A stretch of DNA of 36,328 nucleotides from Clostridia bacterium (GTDB lineage: Bacteria; Bacillota; Clostridia; Oscillospirales; CAG-382): contig JAFYPA010000079.1 of assembly GCA_017560085.1 (NCBI GenBank), forward strand, positions 1 to 36,328, in the 5' to 3' direction. Positions 7,801 through 15,906 of this stretch are shown piece after piece. How positions within the stretch are numbered: the first letter of the stretch is position 1; each line of letters begins with the position of its first letter. Under the pieces are notes generated by a model. It was not told the origin of the DNA. It saw nothing but the letters and a program-made list of their open reading frames with translations, and made no database searches. The position numbers and the translations under genes are program-made.

Positions 7801-8610
7801 TTATTGCTTCGAGGAATGACATTTTTGATAAATTTTCGGTGTCAGACCCACAATTTTGCCGAAAACCGTTGAAAAATAACATTGTGAGGAAAATCCGAGA
7901 GTGTCGCTGACAATGGAAATACTCTCCCCACGCTCAAGCATTTTTCTCGCAAGGCGGATTTTCATAACCGTAAAAAAGCTCATAACTCCCGCGCCCGTGT
8001 ATTCGTGAAATACATTTTTTAAAAGTGCGGGCGAAATGTGAAGCGCTCTTGAGATGTCCTCTATCGTAAGCTTTTCTCTTATGTTCTGCTCCATATACTG
8101 CACCGCCTCACGGTAGATTCGCACTCTCGGAGAGCTGTTTTCAAGCTCGGGCTCTCCCGCTCCCATAACTCTTGAGACAAGCACCTCGCAGAGCTTTCTT
8201 GCGTTGGTGTATTTTTCGTCGTCAGAGCCTATAGGCTCGCCGTTTCCGTCGTATCTTCGGCGAAGAAGCTCGCCCAGCATAAGCCTTGCTATGGAGAATT
8301 CGTCCTGAGTAAGGCTTCTTGCGGAAAAGCCGTTACCGACACCTGTGGGGGCATCGCACCTTTCAAAGTGAATAACCGCCATCTGGGTGTCCTTGCCTAT
8401 GGCGCGGTTGGCGTGAAAGCCCCAGGGCTCGCCCACGAAAAAGTCACCCTCGGAAAGGGTAACAACGCTTCCGCCGTAGGTTATGCTCATTGTCCCGCAG
8501 AGAATCAGGTTTATTTCCCACGCGGAGTGGGTATGCCCCTCGAAGGAGTACCCTTGCTCGAATTTGTAATAGTAAAATTTCGTCAGCCTTTCGATTGATA
8601 TCTGTTCCAA
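7801..8610 (-). CDS. AraC-family transcriptional regulator
   Basis: A 269-residue AraC/XylS regulator. The N-terminal cupin-like sensor (about residues 10-110) has the metal or sugar pocket motif HTHSAWEIN and the GDFFVGEPWGFH strand. The C-terminal double helix-turn-helix domain (about 170-265) includes LTIEDISRALHISPALLKNVF and the family signature ISIVSDTLGFSSQCYFSTVFGK. It probably senses a sugar or glycan fragment. It is divergent from the GH99-like/transglutaminase/GH31 cluster with a 161-bp shared control region, the usual arrangement for a local activator. Start: ATG with GGGAGA about 14 nt upstream. Ligand and exact targets are not visible. Confidence 0.93.
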   Translation of the reverse strand: MEQISIERLTKFYYYKFEQGYSFEGHTHSAWEINLILCGTMSITYGGSVVTLSEGDFFVGEPWGFHANRAIGKDTQMAVIHFERCDAPTGVGNGFSARSLTQDEFSIARLMLGELLRRRYDGNGEPIGSDDEKYTNARKLCEVLVSRVMGAGEPELENSSPRVRIYREAVQYMEQNIREKLTIEDISRALHISPALLKNVFHEYTGAGVMSFFTVMKIRLARKMLERGESISIVSDTLGFSSQCYFSTVFGKIVGLTPKIYQKCHSSKQ

Positions 8611-8684
8611 ATCTTTTCTCCCGTCTTTGTAGCCGATTTTATAAATTTTATATCTTTTTTTATACCAAATATCTAATTTTTATA

Positions 8685-8713
8685 ATTATAATACATATAG
8701 ACAGAAATTGCAA
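8685..8713 (-). promoter_or_regulatory. araC promoter
   Basis: On the minus strand TTGCAA (8708-8713) and TATAAT (8685-8690) are 17 bp apart. The distance to the araC start is about 75 bp. The -35 box lies inside a dyad that could be the regulator's own site. Confidence 0.65.
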
Positions 8714-8726
8714 TATATTATTGTAA
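8708..8726. promoter_or_regulatory. Dyad operator candidate between araC and GH99-like gene
   Basis: TTGCAATA-TAT-TATTGTAA is a 19-bp dyad with 7 of 8 arm positions matching. It overlaps the -35 box of araC and lies about 45 bp before the start of the divergent gene. An AraC-family dimer bound here could repress itself and act on the glycoside cluster. AraC proteins often prefer direct repeats, so this is tentative. Confidence 0.4.
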
Positions 8727-8771
8727 GTTTTTTTAACGAATTGTCAGGACGAGCTTAAAAGGAGTTTCACA

Positions 8772-10004
8772 ATGAACAACTACCTCTCATATGTACCGGA
8801 ACCGAAACCGGTAAAAAGCGACTATTATGTTGCCTGCCACTACTACCCCGGCTGGAAAATGGGTGCGGCGGACATTCACAACGGCTTTGAGGATTTAAGA
8901 GACTACCCCGAAAGAACGCCCATTATCGGCTACTACGACGAGGCAGACCCGATAGTTATGGACTGGCAGATAAAGTGGGCTCTCGAGCACGGAATCAACT
9001 GCTTTATTCATTGCTGGTACAGATATGCGAGCAACAGAGGAAAGCCCGTAACTCTCAAGGACTTAAGATTTGCACACGCAATTCACGAGGCATATTTCAA
9101 CTGTCGCTACCGTGATATGATGGACTTTGCGATTATGTGGGAATGCTCGGAAAGATGGGGTGCGGCATCCGAGATTTCGGATATCACGGACAATCTTATT
9201 CCGTTCTGGGTGGAAAACTATTTTTCAAAGCCCACCTATCAGAAGATAGACGGCAAGCCCGTGCTTTACATTTATTCGCTCGGTGACCTTATAAATCAGC
9301 TCGGCGGAAACGAAAAATTCAAGGAAGCCATGACGGCAATGCGCAAGACAATCAAAAAATACGGCTTCCCCGATATTATGATAGGCTGTATGGACAACGG
9401 CTGGAACAAGACCAACATCCCCTATTTTGCAGAGCACAAGGTTGAGGATTTCTCGGTAACGGACGAGCTTGTGAGCCTCGGCTTTGACTTCGGATATCAG
9501 TATTGCTGGCATTTCAACAACGGACTTCTCACAAAGGAGCAGAAGGATGCCTACCTTTCAATGGAAAAGCCTATGCTTCCCGGTGATATTATAGTTGACT
9601 ATCAGGTAGAATGCATAAAGAACAGAATAGAAAAATACCCCGAATTCTTTATGTACGCCGCAAGCGTAATGTGGTCAAGAGGTCCGTGGCACAAGGTATT
9701 CGGCATAAACCCGAGAGTAGACATCTGGGAATGGGAGCTCACGCCCGAGCAGTGGAAGAGGCTTCTGACCGAGGTTAAGGCTTTGACGGATTCACTTCCC
9801 GAGGGTAACATCGGCAGAAAATTCTTTGTTCTTGACAACTGGAACGAATGGAGCGAGGGTCACTATCTGTTCCCCAACTACAAGCACGGCTTCAGGCACC
9901 TGCAGGCGTTCAGAGAGGTGTTTACAAAATGCGACAACATTCCCGACTACAGAATATTCAATGTTGAGGGAACAAGAGAATACAAAGCTCCGTGCAACGG
10001 ATAA
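8772..10004 (+). CDS. GH99-like / WbsX-like glycan-active protein
   Basis: A 410-residue protein of the GH99-like clan that includes the WbsX family (PF14307). Typical features are the early YYPGW segment, GYYDEADP followed by a helix ending HGINCFIHCWY (residues about 56-85), and a late NEWSEG motif at 358-363 with E359 as a candidate catalytic acid. No signal peptide or membrane segment is present, so it is predicted cytosolic. Family members are annotated either as glycosyltransferase-associated or as glycoside hydrolases, and the direction of reaction cannot be decided here. Being next to a GH31 enzyme and under a divergent AraC regulator favours glycan breakdown. Start: ATG with AAAAGGAG 8 nt upstream. 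Confidence 0.8.
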   Translation: MNNYLSYVPEPKPVKSDYYVACHYYPGWKMGAADIHNGFEDLRDYPERTPIIGYYDEADPIVMDWQIKWALEHGINCFIHCWYRYASNRGKPVTLKDLRFAHAIHEAYFNCRYRDMMDFAIMWECSERWGAASEISDITDNLIPFWVENYFSKPTYQKIDGKPVLYIYSLGDLINQLGGNEKFKEAMTAMRKTIKKYGFPDIMIGCMDNGWNKTNIPYFAEHKVEDFSVTDELVSLGFDFGYQYCWHFNNGLLTKEQKDAYLSMEKPMLPGDIIVDYQVECIKNRIEKYPEFFMYAASVMWSRGPWHKVFGINPRVDIWEWELTPEQWKRLLTEVKALTDSLPEGNIGRKFFVLDNWNEWSEGHYLFPNYKHGFRHLQAFREVFTKCDNIPDYRIFNVEGTREYKAPCNG

Positions 10005-10174
10005 AATTTTCCGTACATATAATTAAATATTAAATTTCGGAAACAAAACATTGACCAAATATCAAATTTCGCAAATTTCGCTTGATATTCCCGCACCGAA
10101 GTTATAAAATGTAAAATGTAGTTACATCACCTTTACAGGAAATTATTTTATTTTGAAGGGAACGGATATCTTTT

Positions 10175-12019
10175 ATGAAAAAGCTTTTACCAATCGCCGC
10201 CGCTCTCGTACTTCTCGCGACAGGCACCGTAACGGCTGCGGAAGGCACGGACACACAAAGCGGATTTGTCACGGCAGAGTATAAACCCTCCGAAGAAAGC
10301 TATTTCTGTCACGAGGCGTTAAATCAGGAAAATGCCGCTCTTCTTGAGGAGGACGCATATTCCGAGGGCTTTGAAAAATTATTAAGCGGACTTGAAAGCG
10401 CATCGGAGAAAATAGTCTTTGACAGTGACGACTTCTGCTTTACAATCACCGAAGAAAACTACGATGAGCTCGGCAATTTTAACGCCGTACAGTTTCAGAT
10501 TCTTTTCGACGGCTTTATGGATAAGCACCCCGAGCTGTTTTATGTAAAAAAGGAATGCGGATACTCGCTGTATTTAAAGGGCGGAAATTATTACATTTCG
10601 TCTTTTTCCCCGACTTATTCCATGGAAAAATCCGAAATAACCGAGGCTGTGACGGAGTTTGAGGCTCTGACGGACGAAATTGCGGAATATGTGACGGAAA
10701 ACGCCGAAACAGACCTTGACAAGGCTCTTCTTCTTCACGATTACATTGTTCTTAACTACGAGTACGATACCTCTCTTGAAATTCACGACGCCTACAGATT
10801 CATAACCGAGGGCAAGGGCGTATGCGAGTCCTACTCGGGACTGTTCAGATATGTTTCGGGCAAGTGCGGAGTCGAAGTAAAGTACGCCTCGAGCAAGGAG
10901 ATGGCACACGTATGGAATCTCGTAAAGCTTGACGGAAAGTGGTACCACGCAGATGTCACCTGGGACGACCGTACTCCCGACTTTCACGCCCGTGTACACC
11001 ACGATAACTTCCTTGTAAGTGACGAGGATTTTTCAAATCCCGAGCTTTTCGCCAACACACACTTCGGCTTCACAAACGAGGACGGCGTTGTCTGTGAGGA
11101 AACCTATGCCGATGCATTCTGGGGTATAAATGCCTCGGAAAACAGCCTCGGCTACAAAATCAGCGATGGCTCGCCCATTGTTTTTGATGACGACAACTAT
11201 TATTTCAATGCATTCAACGAAAGCAATAATATGTCTGCGGTAATCGCACACTCAAGGACAACTCACAACGAAAGTACGGTCACAGAGTCCGGCATCTACT
11301 GGGATGTTCCGAATGCGGATTGGTACTATCCCTCCAACTATTCGGGGCTTTCGCTTATTGACGGAGTTATCATCTACAGTACTCCCTCTGAGGTCAGGTA
11401 TGTTCTTCCCGACGGAAAGCACAATACGCTTATAGCCAAAATAAGTGACGAGGATGCCGCTTCGGGCCGTATATACGGATTCGTTACGAGTCTCGACGGC
11501 AAGGAAGGCATCAAGGAGCCGTATTATACCCATATCGCTCCCGAAGGCCATACAAGGGACAACGACAAATTCAGCAGGCACTACAAGGACGGCAAGGATA
11601 TATACAATGTGGAAATCGACTATTTTGTCGCCCACGACCCCAACACTGTCGAAATGACGGAAAGGGATGTCACCGTCCATGTAGCCTTTGACGATATCCA
11701 CACGGTGGTTGAGGAAACACTGCGCAAGCCGACCTATATCACAAAGGGCAAAAAATACAGACACTGCACAGGCTGTGATACAGCAAACGAGAGCATCACG
11801 GTATCTCCCTACTGCACGCAGGGCGAAAACGGTCACGAGCCGAATTTTTCCGACCTTGTGAATATCATAAAATGCACCATCGGCAAGGGACAGCATTCCG
11901 CAGACACCGACACGGAGCATCTTCAGAACGACACGGACAACGACGGAAAATTCTCTCTGCACGACCTTAACGAAATATTCAGATATATAAAGGACGACCT
12001 TGCAGGCTCGGAGGATTAA
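10175..12019 (+). CDS. Secreted transglutaminase-like protein with dockerin-like C terminus
   Basis: A 614-residue exported protein. Residues 1-22 form a signal peptide (MKK, hydrophobic core, ending near TAA). A transglutaminase-like cysteine-protease domain follows, with the triad C217 (KGVCESYSG), H245 (AHVWNLV) and D260 (HADVTWDD). Around 515-540 a CxxC segment (CTGCD) resembles short cell-surface repeat units. The last 60 residues contain a calcium loop D-x-D-x-D-G (DTDNDGKFSLHDL) after a weaker first half, as in a degenerate dockerin. It could cross-link, cleave or amidate surface proteins or glycopeptides. It lies 170 bp after the GH99-like gene and 38 bp before the GH31 gene. Ribosome binding site AAGGGAA. 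Extracellular location is well supported; the exact reaction is not. Confidence 0.82.
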   Translation: MKKLLPIAAALVLLATGTVTAAEGTDTQSGFVTAEYKPSEESYFCHEALNQENAALLEEDAYSEGFEKLLSGLESASEKIVFDSDDFCFTITEENYDELGNFNAVQFQILFDGFMDKHPELFYVKKECGYSLYLKGGNYYISSFSPTYSMEKSEITEAVTEFEALTDEIAEYVTENAETDLDKALLLHDYIVLNYEYDTSLEIHDAYRFITEGKGVCESYSGLFRYVSGKCGVEVKYASSKEMAHVWNLVKLDGKWYHADVTWDDRTPDFHARVHHDNFLVSDEDFSNPELFANTHFGFTNEDGVVCEETYADAFWGINASENSLGYKISDGSPIVFDDDNYYFNAFNESNNMSAVIAHSRTTHNESTVTESGIYWDVPNADWYYPSNYSGLSLIDGVIIYSTPSEVRYVLPDGKHNTLIAKISDEDAASGRIYGFVTSLDGKEGIKEPYYTHIAPEGHTRDNDKFSRHYKDGKDIYNVEIDYFVAHDPNTVEMTERDVTVHVAFDDIHTVVEETLRKPTYITKGKKYRHCTGCDTANESITVSPYCTQGENGHEPNFSDLVNIIKCTIGKGQHSADTDTEHLQNDTDNDGKFSLHDLNEIFRYIKDDLAGSED

Positions 12020-12057
12020 ATCCGACGGCAAGCACCAAAAAACGAAAGGAACGCACA

Positions 12058-13626
12058 ATGACCTACACATTCAAAATCTTAGAAAACGAATACTGGTACG
12101 GCGGCTGCTGTAACGAGGCAACAACACAGCCCTACGACGTAAACAGCGAATTCCACCACGAGTACACCCACGATGTAACCACACAGGGTGCGCCTCTGTA
12201 TGTTTCCACCAAGGGCAGATACATCTGGAGTGAGGATGCATTCGATGTAACCGTCAAGAACGGTGAATTCATTATCGAGTCCGAGCTTGAGGTTACAATG
12301 AACGAGGACGGCTCTACACTTCGTGATGCTTATCTTTCCGCTATGAAGGCACATTTCCCCTTCAGTGGCAAGGTTCCCGAAAGAGATTTCTTCAAGGCGG
12401 CTCAGTATAACAGCTGGATGGAGTTTACATATCATCCCACGCAGGAGGGCATCCTCAACTATGCTCACACGGTTATCGACAGCGGATTCGTGCCGGGTAT
12501 ACTTATCATCGACGAGGGCTGGCAGAATAACTACGGCGACTGGACCTTCGATTCCCGCAAGTTCCCCGACCCCAAGGCTATGGTGGACGAGCTTCACGCA
12601 CTCGGCTTCAAGGTTATGCTCTGGGTTGTTCCTTATGTTATAAGCTCGGGACTTAAGTTCATTTCACAGATAAGAGCAGACCTTAATCAGAGCGGAAATG
12701 CCTCCAAGACATTCCTCAGAAACGAAAAGGGCGAAGTCTCCATTCAGCAGTGGTGGAACGGCTACTCCGCTATGCTTGACTTCACAAACCCCGTTGACTG
12801 CGAGTTCCTTGAGTCACAGCTGAAGGCTCTTATGGAGGAATACGGAGTAGACGGCTTCAAGTTTGACGGTGGCTCGAGAACATCCTACCATCCCAAGAGA
12901 TTCGTTAACGGTTCACCCCGTGATTTCCACGGAGGAAAATATTCTCCCCTCAAGCAGAACGAGGCGTGGCTTGCATTCGGCTCAAGATTTGCATATCACG
13001 AATACAAGGACACCTTCAAGGGTGGCGGTAAGCCTACAGTTCAGCGCCTTATGGACAGAGGACACAGATGGGAAAAGGACGGCATCAACACAATAGTTCC
13101 CAACTCTCTTGTTCAGGGAATTCTCGGACATCCCTTCATCTGCCCCGATATGATTGGCGGCGGTGAATGGAGCTACAACGTAAAGCCGGGCTTCCACATT
13201 GACGAGGAGCTGTTCATCAGAATGGCACAGGCTTCGGTATTCTTCCCGATGATGCAGTTCTCCTGGGCACCGTGGAGAGTTCTTTCCGAGGAAAGCTGGA
13301 AGATAGTAGCACGCTTTGGCAGAATGCACGCCGAGGTTGCGCCCGAGATTATAAAGATAATCGAAGAGAGCGCAGTTACGGGCGAGCCCGTGCTCCGCTT
13401 TATGGAATATCAGTTCCCCGGAAACGGCTACGAAAAGATTCTCGACCAGTATATGGTAGGCGATGACATTCTTGTATGTCCCGTTGTTACGAAGGGAACA
13501 TTCGAGAAGGATGTGGTTATTCCCGAGGGAACATGGGTTGACGAGCTGGGCAATACCTTCACAAAGGGTACGCACAGAATTCCCACGCCGATTGAGAGAC
13601 TTCCTTATTTCAGAAGAGTTAAATAA
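12058..13626 (+). CDS. GH31 family glycosidase, MYORG-like
   Basis: A 522-residue GH31 TIM-barrel enzyme without a signal peptide, so probably intracellular. The barrel starts near residue 115. Motifs: IIDEGWQ followed by DWTFDSRKFPDP, the nucleophile D270 in GFKFDGG, and the likely acid/base D364 in CPDMIGG. The PDMIGG form resembles the MYORG branch of GH31, whose human member acts on alpha-galactosides, rather than classical alpha-glucosidases or alpha-xylosidases. The length is short for GH31 because the usual N-terminal beta domain is reduced. It ends at a strong terminator and is probably co-transcribed with the transglutaminase-like gene. Start: ATG with GAAAGGAACG just upstream. Alpha-galactosidase or alpha-glucosidase activity is inferred. 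Confidence 0.85.
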   Translation: MTYTFKILENEYWYGGCCNEATTQPYDVNSEFHHEYTHDVTTQGAPLYVSTKGRYIWSEDAFDVTVKNGEFIIESELEVTMNEDGSTLRDAYLSAMKAHFPFSGKVPERDFFKAAQYNSWMEFTYHPTQEGILNYAHTVIDSGFVPGILIIDEGWQNNYGDWTFDSRKFPDPKAMVDELHALGFKVMLWVVPYVISSGLKFISQIRADLNQSGNASKTFLRNEKGEVSIQQWWNGYSAMLDFTNPVDCEFLESQLKALMEEYGVDGFKFDGGSRTSYHPKRFVNGSPRDFHGGKYSPLKQNEAWLAFGSRFAYHEYKDTFKGGGKPTVQRLMDRGHRWEKDGINTIVPNSLVQGILGHPFICPDMIGGGEWSYNVKPGFHIDEELFIRMAQASVFFPMMQFSWAPWRVLSEESWKIVARFGRMHAEVAPEIIKIIEESAVTGEPVLRFMEYQFPGNGYEKILDQYMVGDDILVCPVVTKGTFEKDVVIPEGTWVDELGNTFTKGTHRIPTPIERLPYFRRVK

Positions 13627-13631
13627 AGTGG

Positions 13632-13662
13632 AAAAAGCCCTCGGGGAAGCGAGGGCTTTTCT
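13632..13662 (+). terminator. Intrinsic terminator after GH31 gene
   Basis: GCCCTCG and CGAGGGC pair around GGGAAG and are followed by TTTTCTT, with A residues upstream that extend the stem. It ends the glycan cluster 5 bp past the stop codon. Confidence 0.92.
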
Positions 13663-13696
13663 TAATGTATAATCAAGATTGTCGAGCAGTCTTTGA

Positions 13697-13743
13697 AATT
13701 CGGAATTCGGAATTGAGGAGAAAATTTTTCGGAGAAAAATTTT
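13697..13743. repeat. Heptamer tandem plus A/T hairpin module, copy 2
   Basis: AATTCGG twice plus AATTGAG (13697-13717) is followed by AAAATTTTTC-GGA-GAAAAATTTT (13721-13743). The same order (7-bp tandem, TTGAGG, A/T hairpin) is seen at 36029-36081 with a different heptamer. Confidence 0.7.
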
Positions 13744-13780
13744 TATTTATTGAAAATTGTTGCGGTGCTAAATTGGGGTT

Positions 13781-13981
13781 TGTCGGGATGGTTGGTTGCC
13801 TTGTGATGTTGCCGTGGATTGGCAACATTACAATGGATTGCAATTGCAATTCGCACCGCAACAGACACGGAATGAGCCCCCGACCGTGGGTTGGGAGGGG
13901 GCGGAGCCGAATCGCGGGCACCGAACCCCGAAATTAAACCGAGGTAAATTGCGCGAAAGTGCCTGTCGGGGCGTCCCGACA
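13781..13981 (+). repeat. 201-bp dispersed element, copy A
   Basis: It begins TGTCGGGATGG and ends GCGTCCCGACA, so the tips are inverted repeats. The right tip is itself a hairpin (TGTCGGGGCGTCCCGACA). An inverted copy lies at 34200-34400 and differs at 5 of 201 positions by my reading. Internal dyads include TTGCC/GGCAA and GAATTGCAATTGCAATC-type pairs. There is no open frame of interest. It sits between the GH31 terminator and the tetR promoter, in a 786-bp gene-free stretch. Confidence 0.88.
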
Positions 13982-14228
13982 AACCGCATAATTTATTATG
14001 CATTGTCCGTTTCCTAATTTTGAACATTTCATTTTCCTCTCCCCTCTCACTCTCCCGAAATTTAAAGACAAATCATAAACATCGTATACCTTTTTGGTAA
14101 CATATAGGTCGTTTTTGGAATAAATATTACGGTTTAAGAGCAAAAATGCACAAATAACGCAATCAGTTTCTGTTGTTTAAGTCAAAATTTTGTAGTTTGA
14201 CGAAATTTGAATTTTTTTCATTTACCTA

Positions 14229-14257
14229 TTGACAAAATCAAAATTAAATGTTAAAAT
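14229..14257 (+). promoter_or_regulatory. Sigma-A promoter for tetR
   Basis: TTGACA (14229-14234), 17 bp, TAAAAT (14252-14257). The predicted leader to the tetR start is about 150 nt. A direct repeat of GTTAAA overlaps the -10 region and could hold an operator. Confidence 0.7.
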
Positions 14258-14368
14258 ATGTTAAACGATTATTATGCGGAATTTTCCGTTCCGTGAAATT
14301 TTTCGGTCTTGCGTGTCCTTGATATAGCCCGGCATTGGTTATTTTTTTAGGCACGTCTGTAATGACCG

Positions 14369-14393
14369 TTACACAAGGCACTCTGCCGTGTAA
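14369..14393 (+). promoter_or_regulatory. Leader hairpin just before tetR ribosome binding site
   Basis: TTACAC and GTGTAA, then GGCA and TGCC, pair around CTC with a two-nucleotide bulge (AA). The ribosome binding site AAGGGAG starts 5 nt later. It may be an mRNA structure or a DNA dyad for the TetR protein. Confidence 0.5.
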
Positions 14394-14412
14394 TTTGAAG
14401 GGAGTGAATTAA

Positions 14413-14991
14413 ATGGACTGCCATGATGCCTCCGATAAAAAGCAGGAGATTATCGCAAAAACCTGGAGTTATCTTCTGAGAACGGGGCTTGCCAATGCCT
14501 CTGTCGGTGATTTGTGCAGAGAGGAAAAGCTCTCGCAGAGCAGTCTTTACTATTGGTTTGAAAACAAAAACGACATATGGATAAGTGCGGGAAGATACGG
14601 TCTTGCTCTTGTGGTGGACGAGCTTTTCAGGTTCACCTTCGACCACATAGACCGCGTTGAGGAATTCTTTGATACTCTGCTCTCCGAGGTGGACAGGTTC
14701 AAGGATGCACTGCGTGTTGCGGTTCAGATTACCGTAAGCCCCGTATTCGGCTCTCAGATGCGGGAAAAAAATATGGAATTCAACGGTATTTATGAGAGAT
14801 ATGCTCAGGAGATTATGACGGCATTCGGCTGCTCCTGTTTGCAGGCAAAGGTTTTTATTTACTCCACGCTCGCCTTTGTTGTCGACTACGCAATATGGGA
14901 CGACAGCGAAATAACTCAGATGCTTCTTGACAATATGTACAACAGAATAGTCGGCGTTCTAAGGCTCGACCTTCCGTTTAAAGGACTCTGA
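14413..14991 (+). CDS. TetR-family transcriptional regulator
   Basis: A 192-residue TetR-type regulator. The N-terminal helix-turn-helix (about residues 10-58) has the usual pattern: a helix KQEIIAKTWSYLLRTG, then ASVGDLCREEKLSQSSLYYWFENKNDI. The rest is an all-helical ligand and dimer domain with a Cys-rich patch FGCSCLQ. It lies 92 bp ahead of the first signal peptidase gene on the same strand, so it probably controls the surface locus, itself, or both. Start: ATG with AAGGGAG 8 nt upstream. The ligand is unknown. Confidence 0.88.
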   Translation: MDCHDASDKKQEIIAKTWSYLLRTGLANASVGDLCREEKLSQSSLYYWFENKNDIWISAGRYGLALVVDELFRFTFDHIDRVEEFFDTLLSEVDRFKDALRVAVQITVSPVFGSQMREKNMEFNGIYERYAQEIMTAFGCSCLQAKVFIYSTLAFVVDYAIWDDSEITQMLLDNMYNRIVGVLRLDLPFKGL

Positions 14992-15030
14992 AACTCTACC
15001 TTATTATTATATATATAATTTAAACTGAAT

Positions 15031-15070
15031 TATACCGCACGAAAAAGCTTCTGCAGGGCTTTGCGGTATA
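15031..15070 (+). promoter_or_regulatory. Leader hairpin before first signal peptidase gene
   Basis: TATACCGCA (15031-15039) pairs perfectly with TGCGGTATA (15062-15070). An inner AAGC/GCTT pair sits inside the loop. The ribosome binding site AAGGAGG follows within 2 nt. Ribosome access may depend on this stem, or it may stabilise the transcript. Confidence 0.65.
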
Positions 15071-15083
15071 CAAGGAGGAAAGT

Positions 15084-15737
15084 ATGTCAAAGAAAAAAGC
15101 AGGCTCCAAAATCGGCGGTATTATTTCTGCCGTAATCTGTGTGATTCTTGCGATTATACTCGCATCGAATCTCGTTATCATTATCAAGGGTGCAATAAAC
15201 CCCGAGAGACCGCCGTCTGTTTTCGGCGTAACCTCTATGATAGTTCTTTCGGGCTCTATGAGCGGTGATGCGCCCGACCACATTGAGGTCGGCGATATGA
15301 TTATCACCACCACCGTAAAGGCTGAGGATCTGAAGGTCGGTGACGTTATTACTTATATGGAAAACGGCACGACAACGGTAACCCATAGAATCATCGGCAT
15401 AAACGAGGACGGAAGCTTCCGCACCAAGGGTGATGCCAACAATGCGGAGGACAGAGAGCCCGTAAAGCCCGAAAATCTTGTGGGCAAGTTTATGTTCAGA
15501 ATCCCCAAGCTCGGTGATATCGCAATGTTCGCGCAGACACCCTTCGGAATGATGCTGTTCATCGGTCTTCCCCTTCTCGCATACGTAGCGCTTGACGTTG
15601 CGGTGCGCTCAAAGCAGGGCAAGAAGAAAAAGAAGGCGGATGCCGAAGCAAAAGCAGAGGCAGACAAGCTTCGTGAGGAGCTTGAAAGACTCAAGGCTCA
15701 GATGTCCGAAAAGGACAACGGCGGAGACAACGAATAA
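15084..15737 (+). CDS. SipW-type signal peptidase I (first copy)
   Basis: A 217-residue membrane signal peptidase of the ER/archaeal-like Ser-His class, related to Bacillus SipW. An N-terminal membrane helix (about 11-35) precedes the nucleophile S58 in LSGSM. The general base is H101 in VTHRIIG, where ordinary bacterial enzymes have Lys. D117 in TKGDANN completes the site. A second membrane helix (about 150-172) is followed by a lysine-rich and charged coiled tail (about 173-217). SipW enzymes process TasA-type matrix proteins, which fits the neighbouring genes. Start: ATG with AAGGAGGAAAG. It opens the surface locus, followed after 169 bp by the TasA-like gene. Confidence 0.92.
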   Translation: MSKKKAGSKIGGIISAVICVILAIILASNLVIIIKGAINPERPPSVFGVTSMIVLSGSMSGDAPDHIEVGDMIITTTVKAEDLKVGDVITYMENGTTTVTHRIIGINEDGSFRTKGDANNAEDREPVKPENLVGKFMFRIPKLGDIAMFAQTPFGMMLFIGLPLLAYVALDVAVRSKQGKKKKKADAEAKAEADKLREELERLKAQMSEKDNGGDNE

Positions 15738-15800
15738 TCCGCACGACACAACAAGGTATTAACGGCTTCCGTGATTAAATGCCGCCGCGGAGACCGCTGA

Positions 15801-15821
15801 TATATATATATAGCGTTAACC
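15801..15821 (+). promoter_or_regulatory. Near-palindromic AT core in the tasA-like leader
   Basis: The segment around 15796-15816 reads CGCTG, an alternating AT run, then AGCG, and is almost self-complementary. It lies just upstream of the larger leader structure and may extend it or carry a -10 region. Evidence is modest. Confidence 0.35.
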
Positions 15822-15827
15822 ACACGG

Positions 15828-15874
15828 GGACAGCGTGCGGAAAACGCAGAGCTACGGCTCTAAAAACGCTGTCC
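15828..15874 (+). ncRNA. Branched RNA structure in the leader of the TasA-like gene
   Basis: GGACAGCGT (15828-15836) pairs over 9 bp with ACGCTGTCC (15866-15874). Inside lie two small hairpins: GCG-GAAAA-CGC and AGAGC-TACG-GCTCT, giving a three-way junction. The ribosome binding site AAAGGAG follows after about 16 nt of A/T-rich single strand. It does not match a riboswitch I know. An mRNA stabiliser or a translation switch for an abundant fibre protein is the simplest idea. Confidence 0.6.
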
Positions 15875-15906
15875 GAAATATATAAAATTTAAAGGAGAAT
15901 AAAACA

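Noticed and set aside
13663..14412. Small open frames in the gap before tetR
   Set aside because: They lie in the dispersed repeat and AT-rich promoter region, have no ribosome binding sites, and differ in frame between the two repeat copies.
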